Source: Xanthobacteraceae bacterium (lineage in GTDB: Bacteria > Pseudomonadota > Alphaproteobacteria > Rhizobiales > Xanthobacteraceae). From it: a DNA stretch of 35,518 nucleotides. How positions within the stretch are numbered: the stretch's first letter is position 1; each line of letters opens with the position of its first letter. Under the pieces are notes generated by a model that saw only the letters and a list, made by a program, of their open reading frames with translations, was not told the origin of the DNA and did no database searches. This document shows positions 1 to 7,698 of this stretch, in pieces. Where the stretch lies: NCBI GenBank assembly GCA_030041005.1, contig JASHOR010000171.1, forward strand, positions 1-35,518. Direction: 5' to 3'. The position numbers and the translations under genes are program-made.

Positions 1-1
1 C

Positions 2-328
2 TTGGACGTTCTCAAAATCACCAAGCAGTCGCTTGGCCGCGTGCTCAAGCAGCTCATTGACGACGGCTACATCGTGCAGCGCGAGGGCGCCAACGATCGG
101 CGCCAGCGGCTGCTCTACGTGACGCGGGCGGGCGAAGAATTGGCGATGCAGCTTGCCGCTCTGCAGACCGCGCGTATTGGCCGCGTGCTGGATGAAATCG
201 GCCCCCAGGGGCGCGAGGCGGCGCGGCGCTTTCTTGCCGGCATGATCGACGCGCGGGACCGCGAACGCGTCCTGCGCATGATCGCCCGCGCCGACCACGC
301 AAGTTTGCGACGCAACAGGGTTTCATGA
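2..328 (+). CDS. MarR-family transcriptional regulator, C-terminal part (5' end outside window)
   Basis: The visible 108 residues are the recognition helix, wing and C-terminal dimerisation helix of a MarR winged-helix regulator. The signature is a KQSLGRVLKQL helix followed by the wing segment DRRQRLLYVTRAGEE. The N-terminus and true start lie before base 1. The stop TGA overlaps the ATG of the next gene (ATGA at 325-328), so the two are translationally coupled. A MarR gene directly before an OmpR-type response regulator resembles the petP-petR pair described in Rhodobacter. That comparison is family knowledge and not proof of the same targets. Confidence 0.85.
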   Translation: MDVLKITKQSLGRVLKQLIDDGYIVQREGANDRRQRLLYVTRAGEELAMQLAALQTARIGRVLDEIGPQGREAARRFLAGMIDARDRERVLRMIARADHASLRRNRVS

Positions 329-1035
329 CCCCCGCACCGCCGGCAAACCCCGCCGACGACGCGCCGCACCTGCTCGTCGTCGATGACGACCGCCGCATCC
401 GAGCGCTGTTGTTGCGCTTTCTGCTCGCCGAAGGCTACCGCGTCTCGACCGCAGAGACCGCAGCCGAAGCGCGTGCCAAACTGCAAGGGTTGCGGTTCGA
501 CCTTCTCATTCTCGATGTGATGATGCCGGAAGAAAGCGGGTTCGATTTCGCGCGGTCGCTGCGCACGACGTCCATGGTGCCGATCCTGATGCTGACGGCC
601 CGAGACGAGAAGGAGAGCCGGATCAAGGGGCTCGAAATCGGGGCCGACGATTATCTGGCCAAGCCCTTCGAGCCGCGGGAATTGTCGCTCCGGGTTGCCA
701 GCATCCTCCGGCGTGCGCGTCCGCCGCGCGCTGCCGCGGTGGAATCGGTGCGCTTCGGCCCCTTCCTGTTTCACGTCGGGACCGGCGAATTGCGGCGCGG
801 CGAGGAGTCGATTCGCCTCACCGAGCGCGAATGCGAGATGCTCCGCGTGCTGGCCATCAACATCGGCGAGACGGTGCCGCGCCAAGCGCTGGCGGGCAAC
901 GGCGATGCGGTCAGCGAGCGCGCCGTCGATGTGCAGGTGAACCGGCTGCGGCGGAAGATCGAAAGCGATCCGGCCAATCCGCTCATCGTGCAGACCGTGC
1001 GCGGGATCGGCTACCGGCTGGTGGCAGTCGGGTGA
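325..1035 (+). CDS. OmpR/PhoB-family response regulator
   Basis: A 236-residue two-component response regulator. The receiver domain spans about residues 14-130, with the acidic cluster D20-D22, the phospho-acceptor D64 (in LLILDVMMPEESG), T91 and K113 (in LAKPFEPRE). A winged-helix DNA-binding domain fills about 140-235, ending in the motif VRGIGYRLV. The ATG overlaps the stop of the MarR gene, and the kinase gene starts 7 bases after the stop, so all three are probably one transcript. The presumed role is phosphorylation by the downstream kinase followed by DNA binding. The order resembles petP-petR of Rhodobacter; the regulated genes cannot be seen here. Confidence 0.93.
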   Translation: MTPAPPANPADDAPHLLVVDDDRRIRALLLRFLLAEGYRVSTAETAAEARAKLQGLRFDLLILDVMMPEESGFDFARSLRTTSMVPILMLTARDEKESRIKGLEIGADDYLAKPFEPRELSLRVASILRRARPPRAAAVESVRFGPFLFHVGTGELRRGEESIRLTERECEMLRVLAINIGETVPRQALAGNGDAVSERAVDVQVNRLRRKIESDPANPLIVQTVRGIGYRLVAVG

Positions 1036-1042
1036 ACGGACG

Positions 1043-2485
1043 ATGACCAGCTTCGACCAGGGCATCGGCCACTTGCGCAGCGCCGCCGGACACGTGGCGG
1101 CCGCGGCGAACGCCGGGCAGCGCGCCTTGAGCCACATCGCCGGTCCGCTGGCGGGGCCCTGGCTCCGCTTCACCCGCCGTGTCAAATCGCTTACTCCGAC
1201 CGGCCTGTATGCCCGCTCGCTGCTGATCATCATTCTGCCGATGGTGATCGTGCAGTCGGTCGTGGCCTTCATGTTCATGGAGCGGCACTGGGATCTGGTC
1301 ACCAAATATCTGGCTTCGGCGGTGACGCAGGAAATCGCCACGCTCATCGACGTTTACAAAACCTATCCGCAGGGGACAGACCGCGCCCAGTTGCGACGCA
1401 TAGCGCAGGACAGGCTTGGCCTGGTCGTCGATTTTCTGCCGGATACGCAACTGCCGCCGCCGGGACCAAAACCTTTCTTCTCCCAGCTCGACGAAGCGCT
1501 GTCGGATCAGATTCGCAAGCAGATCGGCCTGCCGTTCTGGATCGACACGCTGGGGCGCTCTTCGATCGTGGAAATCCGCATCAAGCTGCCCGACACGATC
1601 ATGCGCGTATTTGCCCGACGCGCCGACGTTTACGATCCCAATTCCTGGATCTTCCTCGCCTGGATGCTGGCGACCACGCTGGTGGTGCTCGGCGTCGCCA
1701 TCCTGTTTCTGCGCAATCAGATCCGGCCGATCGTGCGGCTTGCCGATGCCGCCCAGGCGTTCGGCACGGGCCGCGAGGCGCCGAATTTCCGCCCGCGCGG
1801 CGCGCGCGAAGTGCGCCGGGCCGCGGCGGCGTTCCTGGAAATGAAGACCCGCATCGAACGGGCGATCGAGCAGCGCACCACGATGCTGGCCGGCGTATCG
1901 CACGATCTGCGCACCATCCTCACCCGCTTCAAGCTCGAGCTTGCACTGTTGGGCGAGGGACCCGAGATCGAGGCCATCAAGAAGGACGTCGATGAGATGG
2001 CCGGGATGCTGGAGGCCTATCTGTCGTTCGCCCGCGGCGATACCGGCGAACTATCGGCGCCAACGGACGTCGCCGCGCTGCTGGAGGAACTCAAGACCGA
2101 CACCGGTCGCAACGGGCGAAACCTCAGTGTCGCCTATTACGGCCAGCCGCTGGTGACGGTGCGGCCGGCCGCGTTCAAGCGGTGTCTTGGCAATCTCGTC
2201 TCCAACGCCGTGCGTTTTGCGGCGAATGTCTCGATCACCGGACATCGGGATCATCGCTGGCTGACGGTGACGGTCGACGACGACGGTCCCGGGATACCGG
2301 CCAAGCTGCGAGAGGACGTATTCAAGCCGTTTCTGCGCCTCGACGATGCGCGCAACCAGGACCAGGGCGGCACCGGCTTGGGTCTCGCCATAGCCCGCGA
2401 TATCGCCCGCTCCCACGGCGGCGACATTTCGCTCGGCGATTCGCCGCTTGGCGGCTTGCGGGCGACGGTGAGAGTCCCGGTCTGA
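1043..2485 (+). CDS. EnvZ-type membrane sensor histidine kinase
   Basis: A 480-residue inner-membrane histidine kinase. An unusually long N-terminal cytoplasmic stretch (about 58 residues) precedes TM1 at about 60-80. A periplasmic sensor region of about 120 residues follows, then TM2 at about 205-225 and a HAMP linker. The H-box is VSHDLRTILTRFKLEL with the phosphorylated H287. Ile replaces the usual Pro after LRT, which is uncommon in EnvZ relatives (they usually have LRTPLTR). The ATP-binding domain shows an N-box (CLGNLVSNAVRFA), a G1 box (DDDGPGIP) and a G2 box (GGTGLGLAIA). It lies 7 bases after the response regulator and is its likely partner. The signal sensed is unknown. Confidence 0.93.
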   Translation: MTSFDQGIGHLRSAAGHVAAAANAGQRALSHIAGPLAGPWLRFTRRVKSLTPTGLYARSLLIIILPMVIVQSVVAFMFMERHWDLVTKYLASAVTQEIATLIDVYKTYPQGTDRAQLRRIAQDRLGLVVDFLPDTQLPPPGPKPFFSQLDEALSDQIRKQIGLPFWIDTLGRSSIVEIRIKLPDTIMRVFARRADVYDPNSWIFLAWMLATTLVVLGVAILFLRNQIRPIVRLADAAQAFGTGREAPNFRPRGAREVRRAAAAFLEMKTRIERAIEQRTTMLAGVSHDLRTILTRFKLELALLGEGPEIEAIKKDVDEMAGMLEAYLSFARGDTGELSAPTDVAALLEELKTDTGRNGRNLSVAYYGQPLVTVRPAAFKRCLGNLVSNAVRFAANVSITGHRDHRWLTVTVDDDGPGIPAKLREDVFKPFLRLDDARNQDQGGTGLGLAIARDIARSHGGDISLGDSPLGGLRATVRVPV

Positions 2486-2570
2486 TGATGGCGTTCGTTG
2501 CTGCGGCCTTGAATCGGGGCAGGCTTCTATCCATCTCCGGGCCGGGAAAGGCGTGCCCGGGGAGCCGTTC

Positions 2571-4472
2571 ATGACGATGACCGAGGAGAGCCGATCGGAA
2601 AGCCGTCCATTTGAGGCCGACGTCGCCAAGCTGCTGCAGCTCATGGTGCACTCGGTCTATTCCGATAAGTCGGTCTTCCTGCGCGAACTGATCGCGAATG
2701 CCGCGGATGCCTGCGAACGACTGCGCTACGAGGCCATCGCCAGTCCCTCACTGCTCGCCGACGATCTAAAGCCGCGCATCACGCTCGGCGTCGATGCCGA
2801 GAACAAGCGGCTGACCATCGAAGACAACGGCATCGGCATGTCGCGCGAGGAGATGGTGGAGGCTCTGGGCACCATTGCGCGCTCGGGCACGAAGGCTTTT
2901 CTCGATCGGGTGGCGGCGGATGCCGCGGGATTGGGCGAAGAGAGCGCACTGATCGGCCGCTTCGGCGTGGGTTTCTATTCGGCCTTCATGGTAGCTGAAC
3001 GTGTCGATGTGCTGTCGCACCGGGCGGGGACGGATGCGTCATGGCTTTGGTCGTCCGACGGACAGGGTACGTTCTCCGTCACCGCGGTGCCGGCCGAGAC
3101 GATGCGCCGCGGCACGCGCGTGATCCTGCATTTGCTCGATGACGCCAAGTCCTACACCGAGCGTTCGACGATCGAGCGGCTGGTAAAGGCGCATTCCGGC
3201 CACGTGCCGGTGCCGATCTTTCTCGTGGAGAAGCCCGGCGCCGAAGCGGTCGAGATCAGTGACGGAGCCGCGCTTTGGGCAAAGCCGAAGGCCGAAATCA
3301 CGCAGGGGGATTACACCGATTTCTACCGCAGCATCGCCGGGCAATTCGACGAACCGGTGCTGACCGTGCATTTCCGGGCCGAAGGCCGGCAGGACTACAC
3401 CACGCTGTTCTTCGTGCCCGGCTCGCGGCCGTTCGATCTGTTCGATCCGGACCGCAAAGGACGCATCAAGCTCTATGTCAAGCGCGTGTTCATCACCGAC
3501 GCCGCCGATATCCTGCCGCGATACCTTCGGTTCGTGCGCGGGCTTGTCGACAGTGCCGATCTGCCGCTGAACGTCTCGCGCGAGAAGATCCAGGAGTCTC
3601 CGCTGCTCGCGGCGATCAGGAAGGGAGCGACCAACCGCGTCATTTCCGAACTGGAACGCCTCTCCGAAAAGGAGCCGGTGGCTTACACCCGGATCTGGGA
3701 AACCTTCGGACCTGTGCTGAAGGAGGGAATATACGAGGACTTCGAGCGGCGCGACGCGCTGCTGGCGCTGGCGCGCTTCAAGACGACGGCGTCGGCGGAG
3801 GCGTGGCGGAGCCTGAAGGATTACGTCGCCGCGCTCAAGACCAAACAGACGGCGATCTACTACCTCGCGGGCGATGACATCGAGCGCCTCAAGTCATCGC
3901 CGCAGCTTGAGGGATTCCGCGCCCGCGGCATCGAAGTGCTGTTGCTGCCGGATCCGGTCGATTCGTTCTGGGTCATGTCCGGCGGCTCGTTCGAGGGCAA
4001 GCCGTTCAAGTCGGTGACGCAGGGCGCAGCAGATCTGGCGCTCATTCCGCCGCTCGATGCGCAAGCGGCAGAGCAATCGGAGGCGGCACCGGCCGTCAAG
4101 ATCTTCGTGGCTTTTCTGAAATCCATGCTCGGCGGGGCGGTTGCCGATGTGCGCGTCTCGGATCGGCTGACCGACAGCGCGGTGTGCCTGGTCGCCGCCG
4201 ACGGCGGACCCGATCGGGCGCTGGAGAAGATACTGGCCAGCGCCGGACGGCTGCCGTCGGCGGCCAAGCCGATCCTCGAAGTGAATCCGCGCCATGAACT
4301 CATCGTCGCGCTGGCGACGCTTGGCGACGGCGAGCGCGCGTTCAGGGAGGATGCCGCGCATCTGTTGTTCGATGAGGCGCGGTTGCTCGATGGCGAACAG
4401 CCGGCAGACACGCGAGCTTTTTCCGATCGGCTGGCGCGCGTGCTCAAGCGCGGCCTGCGCCCAGGCGCCTGA
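2571..4472 (+). CDS. htpG: Molecular chaperone HtpG (bacterial Hsp90)
   Basis: ATP-dependent cytosolic chaperone of the Hsp90 family, 633 residues from this start, the usual length. The N-terminal GHKL ATPase motifs are present: ELIANAADACERLRY, DNGIGMSREE, IGRFGVGFYSAF and GTRVILHL. The middle domain carries YVKRVFITD and LPLNVSREKIQES, and the C-terminal dimerisation domain completes it. The ATG at 2571 is preferred over an in-frame GTG at 2553 because GGGGAG sits 6 bases before it. The gene stands alone, with an 85-base gap from the kinase gene and a convergent transporter operon downstream. No heat-shock promoter could be assigned with confidence. Confidence 0.97.
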   Translation: MTMTEESRSESRPFEADVAKLLQLMVHSVYSDKSVFLRELIANAADACERLRYEAIASPSLLADDLKPRITLGVDAENKRLTIEDNGIGMSREEMVEALGTIARSGTKAFLDRVAADAAGLGEESALIGRFGVGFYSAFMVAERVDVLSHRAGTDASWLWSSDGQGTFSVTAVPAETMRRGTRVILHLLDDAKSYTERSTIERLVKAHSGHVPVPIFLVEKPGAEAVEISDGAALWAKPKAEITQGDYTDFYRSIAGQFDEPVLTVHFRAEGRQDYTTLFFVPGSRPFDLFDPDRKGRIKLYVKRVFITDAADILPRYLRFVRGLVDSADLPLNVSREKIQESPLLAAIRKGATNRVISELERLSEKEPVAYTRIWETFGPVLKEGIYEDFERRDALLALARFKTTASAEAWRSLKDYVAALKTKQTAIYYLAGDDIERLKSSPQLEGFRARGIEVLLLPDPVDSFWVMSGGSFEGKPFKSVTQGAADLALIPPLDAQAAEQSEAAPAVKIFVAFLKSMLGGAVADVRVSDRLTDSAVCLVAADGGPDRALEKILASAGRLPSAAKPILEVNPRHELIVALATLGDGERAFREDAAHLLFDEARLLDGEQPADTRAFSDRLARVLKRGLRPGA

Positions 4473-4510
4473 CGCGGGGCAGCGACAGCCGGGGCTTGCA
4501 ACGGCCAGGG

Positions 4511-6112
4511 CTATTCGGCGGGGGTAACCGGAATTCGCTGCGGCGCCATTTGCGGCGCAATGGGTGCCGCTTCGCCTGGCGGAGCGCCGCGCTTACTCTT
4601 CGCGCTGCGCAGCCGCACATAGAGCTGGGTGCCGATCAGGATCACGCACATGGCGACAAAGAAGGCGCTGATCGGCCGCTCGACGAAGACGCCGATATCG
4701 CCGCGCGCGATCAGCATCGCGCGGCGGAAATTCTCCTCGAAGCGCGGTCCCAGCACGAAGCCAAGCAGGATCGGCGCTGGATGGAAGCCAAGCCGCAGCA
4801 GGACGTAACCGAAGGCGCCGATGGCGACGACTTCGCCGACCTGGAAGAAATCGTTGTTGGCGGCATAGACGCCGATACAGACGAAGAACAGCGCGCTCGG
4901 GTAAAGGAAGCGGTAGGGGATTGCCAGCATCTTGCACCAGATGCCGATCAGCGGCACGTTCAACACCACCAGAATGACGTTGCCGATCCAGAAGCTTGCC
5001 ACCAGGCCCCAGAAAATGTCCGGGTGCTGGGAAATGAGCTGCGGGCCGGGGACGATGCCCTGGATCATCAGCGCGCCGAGCAGCAGCGCCATGACCGCGT
5101 CGCCCGGGATGCCGAGGCTCATGGTCGGAATGAAGTCGCCTTGAATCGACGAATGAGTGGCCGCCTCCGGGCAAACCACGCCTTCAAGCATGCCGGTGCC
5201 GAATTTCTCCGGCGTTTTCGACACCTTCTTTTCCGCCGCATAGGCGACGAAGGACGCAATGGTTGGTCCAGTCCCGGGAATGAGCGAGCACAGCGAGCCG
5301 CAGATCGTGCCCCGCCACATCGGGAAGAACGCCCGCTTCAAGTCATCCCAGCTCGGCCGCAAGTCTCGCAGCCTGACGTTGGTATAGCGCATATTGATCG
5401 GCGCGACCTGGTTGACGCTGTTCATGAACTCGGCGATGCCGAATACGCCGAGCGCCAGCGCGATCAGTTCTATGCCGTCGTCAAGTTCGGTCAGTCCAAA
5501 GGTGAAGCGTTCGGAGCCGGTTTCGAGATCGGTGCCGATCGAGCCCAGGAACAGGCCAAGGAGCGTCATCGCCACGCCCTTGAGCGGCGAGCCTCGCGCC
5601 AATGTCGAACCCGCCAACAGGCCGAGCAGCATCAGCGTGCAGACTTCGGCGGGGCCGAACTGCAGCGCTGCCTTGACCAGCAACGGCGACAGAAAGATCA
5701 TTTCGGTAATGCCCCACGACGCGCCGATAAACGAGGCAATGACCGTGACGCCGAGGGCGACCCCGCCGCGCCCCTGCTTGGTCATGGGGAAGCCGTCGAG
5801 ACAGGTCACCGCATGCGGCGGGTGGCACGGCAGATTGAGCAGCACCGAACAGATCGCGCCACCGTACTGGCCGCCATAGAGGATGCCGGCGAGCATCAGG
5901 ATGGCCGGTACCGCCTTCATGCCGAAGGTGAGCGGCAGCAGGATCGAAATCGTGGCCAGCGGTCCCATGCCGGGCAAGACGCCGACCATGTTGCCGACAA
6001 GCACGCCAACAAAGCACCAGGTCAAATTGTACGGGATGAAGCCCAATAGGAAAGGCGGGCCAAACGCGACGGAGAAGCCGTATCCGAGACCCGACAGGGC
6101 GGTTTCGATCAC
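4511..6112 (-). CDS. tctA: Tripartite tricarboxylate transporter, large membrane subunit TctA
   Basis: Large polytopic permease (about 12 hydrophobic segments) of the TTT family. These carriers import carboxylates using a periplasmic binding protein (TctC) and a cation gradient. Family hallmarks are the N-terminal GVLPGMGPLATISILLP and the repeat-like PGTGPTIASFVAYAAEKK in the middle. I chose the GTG at 6112 because it overlaps the tctB stop as GTGA and the protein then starts (V)IETALSGLGYGF, close to other TctA proteins. An in-frame ATG at 6127 would add five residues. No tctC gene is in the window, so the substrate cannot be inferred. Confidence 0.93.
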   Translation of the reverse strand: MIETALSGLGYGFSVAFGPPFLLGFIPYNLTWCFVGVLVGNMVGVLPGMGPLATISILLPLTFGMKAVPAILMLAGILYGGQYGGAICSVLLNLPCHPPHAVTCLDGFPMTKQGRGGVALGVTVIASFIGASWGITEMIFLSPLLVKAALQFGPAEVCTLMLLGLLAGSTLARGSPLKGVAMTLLGLFLGSIGTDLETGSERFTFGLTELDDGIELIALALGVFGIAEFMNSVNQVAPINMRYTNVRLRDLRPSWDDLKRAFFPMWRGTICGSLCSLIPGTGPTIASFVAYAAEKKVSKTPEKFGTGMLEGVVCPEAATHSSIQGDFIPTMSLGIPGDAVMALLLGALMIQGIVPGPQLISQHPDIFWGLVASFWIGNVILVVLNVPLIGIWCKMLAIPYRFLYPSALFFVCIGVYAANNDFFQVGEVVAIGAFGYVLLRLGFHPAPILLGFVLGPRFEENFRRAMLIARGDIGVFVERPISAFFVAMCVILIGTQLYVRLRSAKSKRGAPPGEAAPIAPQMAPQRIPVTPAE

Positions 6113-6612
6113 AGGCCGCCCCCCCATGTGAGGATCGGCATCGGGACCTGCAGGAAGTAGGAGAACAGGATGACGCCGAATACGGTCACAACGGTTGACA
6201 GGATCAAAGTGCCTTTCCAGGTCGCGGTGCGGTCACCGAGCGCCGAGATGAACACGCAGGCAAACGTCCCCGGAATCATCCCGAAATAGCTCCCAAGAGC
6301 GATGAAGAGCACCGGGCCCATCAGGATGCAGAACCAGGCCCACCATTGCGGATTCTCCGGCAACAGGCTCTGGTCTTCCTCGCTGCCGTCTTCCGACGTC
6401 GATTTGGCGACGCCGGCAATGGCGATGCCAATGAGGACGAGAAGGACCCCCAAGCTCGTCGGAAAGAATCCCGGACCCATGTGCATCAAGGTCCCGAGGT
6501 GGTAGGTCGCTCCCTTGAGCGTGATCCCGAGCCCGAGCAGGACCATCAGCCCGCCGGCGTAGAAGTCGCGTCTGCTCGCAAAATCGCGGAGGAGACTGGT
6601 GGGGGACCGCAC
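6109..6612 (-). CDS. tctB: Tripartite tricarboxylate transporter, small membrane subunit TctB
   Basis: Small membrane subunit of about 167 residues with four hydrophobic segments, first of a tctB-tctA operon. The frame is open further upstream to an ATG at 6729. The GTG at 6612 is preferred because an excellent ribosome binding site (GGGAGGAAATT) ends directly before it, while the longer version would add a polar, non-conserved 39-residue leader. The 3' end overlaps tctA by four bases. Identity rests on the hydrophobic pattern (about 20 residues per segment, GPGFFPTSLGVLLVLIGI typical of TctB) and on the neighbour. Confidence 0.88.
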   Translation of the reverse strand: MRSPTSLLRDFASRRDFYAGGLMVLLGLGITLKGATYHLGTLMHMGPGFFPTSLGVLLVLIGIAIAGVAKSTSEDGSEEDQSLLPENPQWWAWFCILMGPVLFIALGSYFGMIPGTFACVFISALGDRTATWKGTLILSTVVTVFGVILFSYFLQVPMPILTWGGGL

Positions 6613-6880
6613 AATTTCCTCCCGGCCATCATTGGGCCGTTTTCGTTCAAACGTCCTCGTCCGCGTTACCGATTTGCAACTACCAAACTTGCCAATCGTT
6701 TCCGCAGATGCCAGTTCCGTATTTGCCAACGTTTCGGCGGTGACGCTGGTCCAGGGCGTTCCCCTTCAAATCCTTGCGCCGCGGAGAACCCTGCTTTCCA
6801 CCGGTGGGTCACGATATAGATCGGTGGCAACCGACGCAACCGCCATGTAGCCGGCGCGATAGGTCAGGCCGGTGCGGCGT

Positions 6881-7585
6881 TTAGCCGTTAACGCGGTTGT
6901 CAAGGGGCTGGTTTGCCGGAGCGAATAAATCCGGGCTGTCGTTACGGACATCACCGACGCGTCGGTCAACCGGCCAAACGGCCATGGCGAGTTCCGAATA
7001 TGGCTTGAGCATGGCCTTGGCTTCCGCATCGTTCACGGCGACTTCGCCGAGCCAGGCGGGCCAGCGCCGGGGAGGCAGCAGTGCCGGCATGCGCTCGTGC
7101 AGCGGCCGCAGCAATTCGTTGGCCGCGGTGGTGATGATGGCGAACGATGCGAGCGGCGCGCTTGCGGGGCTGTCGGGACGCCGCCACAGGTCCCAAACGC
7201 CGGCGAAGGTCATCGGGCCGCGATTGGCCAGCGCCACAGCGAACGGTTGCTTGTCGGCGGCGCGCCACTCGTAATAGCCGTCGGCGACGACGAGACAGCG
7301 GCGGCGCGCTTTCCAGGCGTCGCGGAACGCCGGACGCGTGTCGATGCTTTCGGCGCGGGCATTGAAGGTTGAGTAGCCGACCTTGATGGTCTTGGCCCAG
7401 GAGGGGACGAGCCCCCAGCGCATGAGGGTGAGCGTGCGCCGGCCGTTACGGGAGACGACCACGGGAAGGCGCGAACCCGGCGCCGCGTTCCAGCGCGGCC
7501 GATAATCGGCAGTTTCGTCGAAGTCGATTTTCAGATCGAGCTTGATCTCGGATACGTCCTCGGGAAGTTTGGCGCGGCCGCACAT
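6881..7585 (-). CDS. yedK: SRAP-domain abasic-site-processing protein (YedK/HMCES family)
   Basis: A 234-residue SRAP-family protein. Known members crosslink through Cys2 to abasic sites in single-stranded DNA, shielding them. The sequence begins MCGR, so Cys2 is exposed once Met is removed. The other active-site residues are at N75 (in FNARAES), E106 (in DGYYEW) and H163 (in LHERMPALL), matching the E. coli YedK set almost position for position. The start is the ATG at 7585, with AAGGGAG upstream. The frame stays open far into dnaE2 but that part is antisense-like noise. It lies 113 bases downstream of dnaE2 on the same strand; SRAP genes are known to accompany imuA-imuB-dnaE2, so it may be read through from the SOS promoter. 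Confidence 0.94.
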   Translation of the reverse strand: MCGRAKLPEDVSEIKLDLKIDFDETADYRPRWNAAPGSRLPVVVSRNGRRTLTLMRWGLVPSWAKTIKVGYSTFNARAESIDTRPAFRDAWKARRRCLVVADGYYEWRAADKQPFAVALANRGPMTFAGVWDLWRRPDSPASAPLASFAIITTAANELLRPLHERMPALLPPRRWPAWLGEVAVNDAEAKAMLKPYSELAMAVWPVDRRVGDVRNDSPDLFAPANQPLDNRVNG

Positions 7586-7698
7586 GCTGGAACTCCCTTG
7601 TTCGTCGAAAGCGTCAGTCCGGAATCCATAACTCCTTCGTCGGATCGATGAATTTGCGGGCCTCTCAGGTCCGTAATGACGAGCGCGGACCATTGCAT

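Noticed and set aside
115-1347. A 410-codon open frame on the minus strand across the MarR, regulator and kinase genes
   Set aside because: It crosses three well-supported genes on the other strand and has no protein-like features.
4496-6049. A 517-codon open frame on the + strand opposite tctA
   Set aside because: Antisense to tctA, low-complexity Arg/Gln/Asp composition, no ribosome site and no domain.
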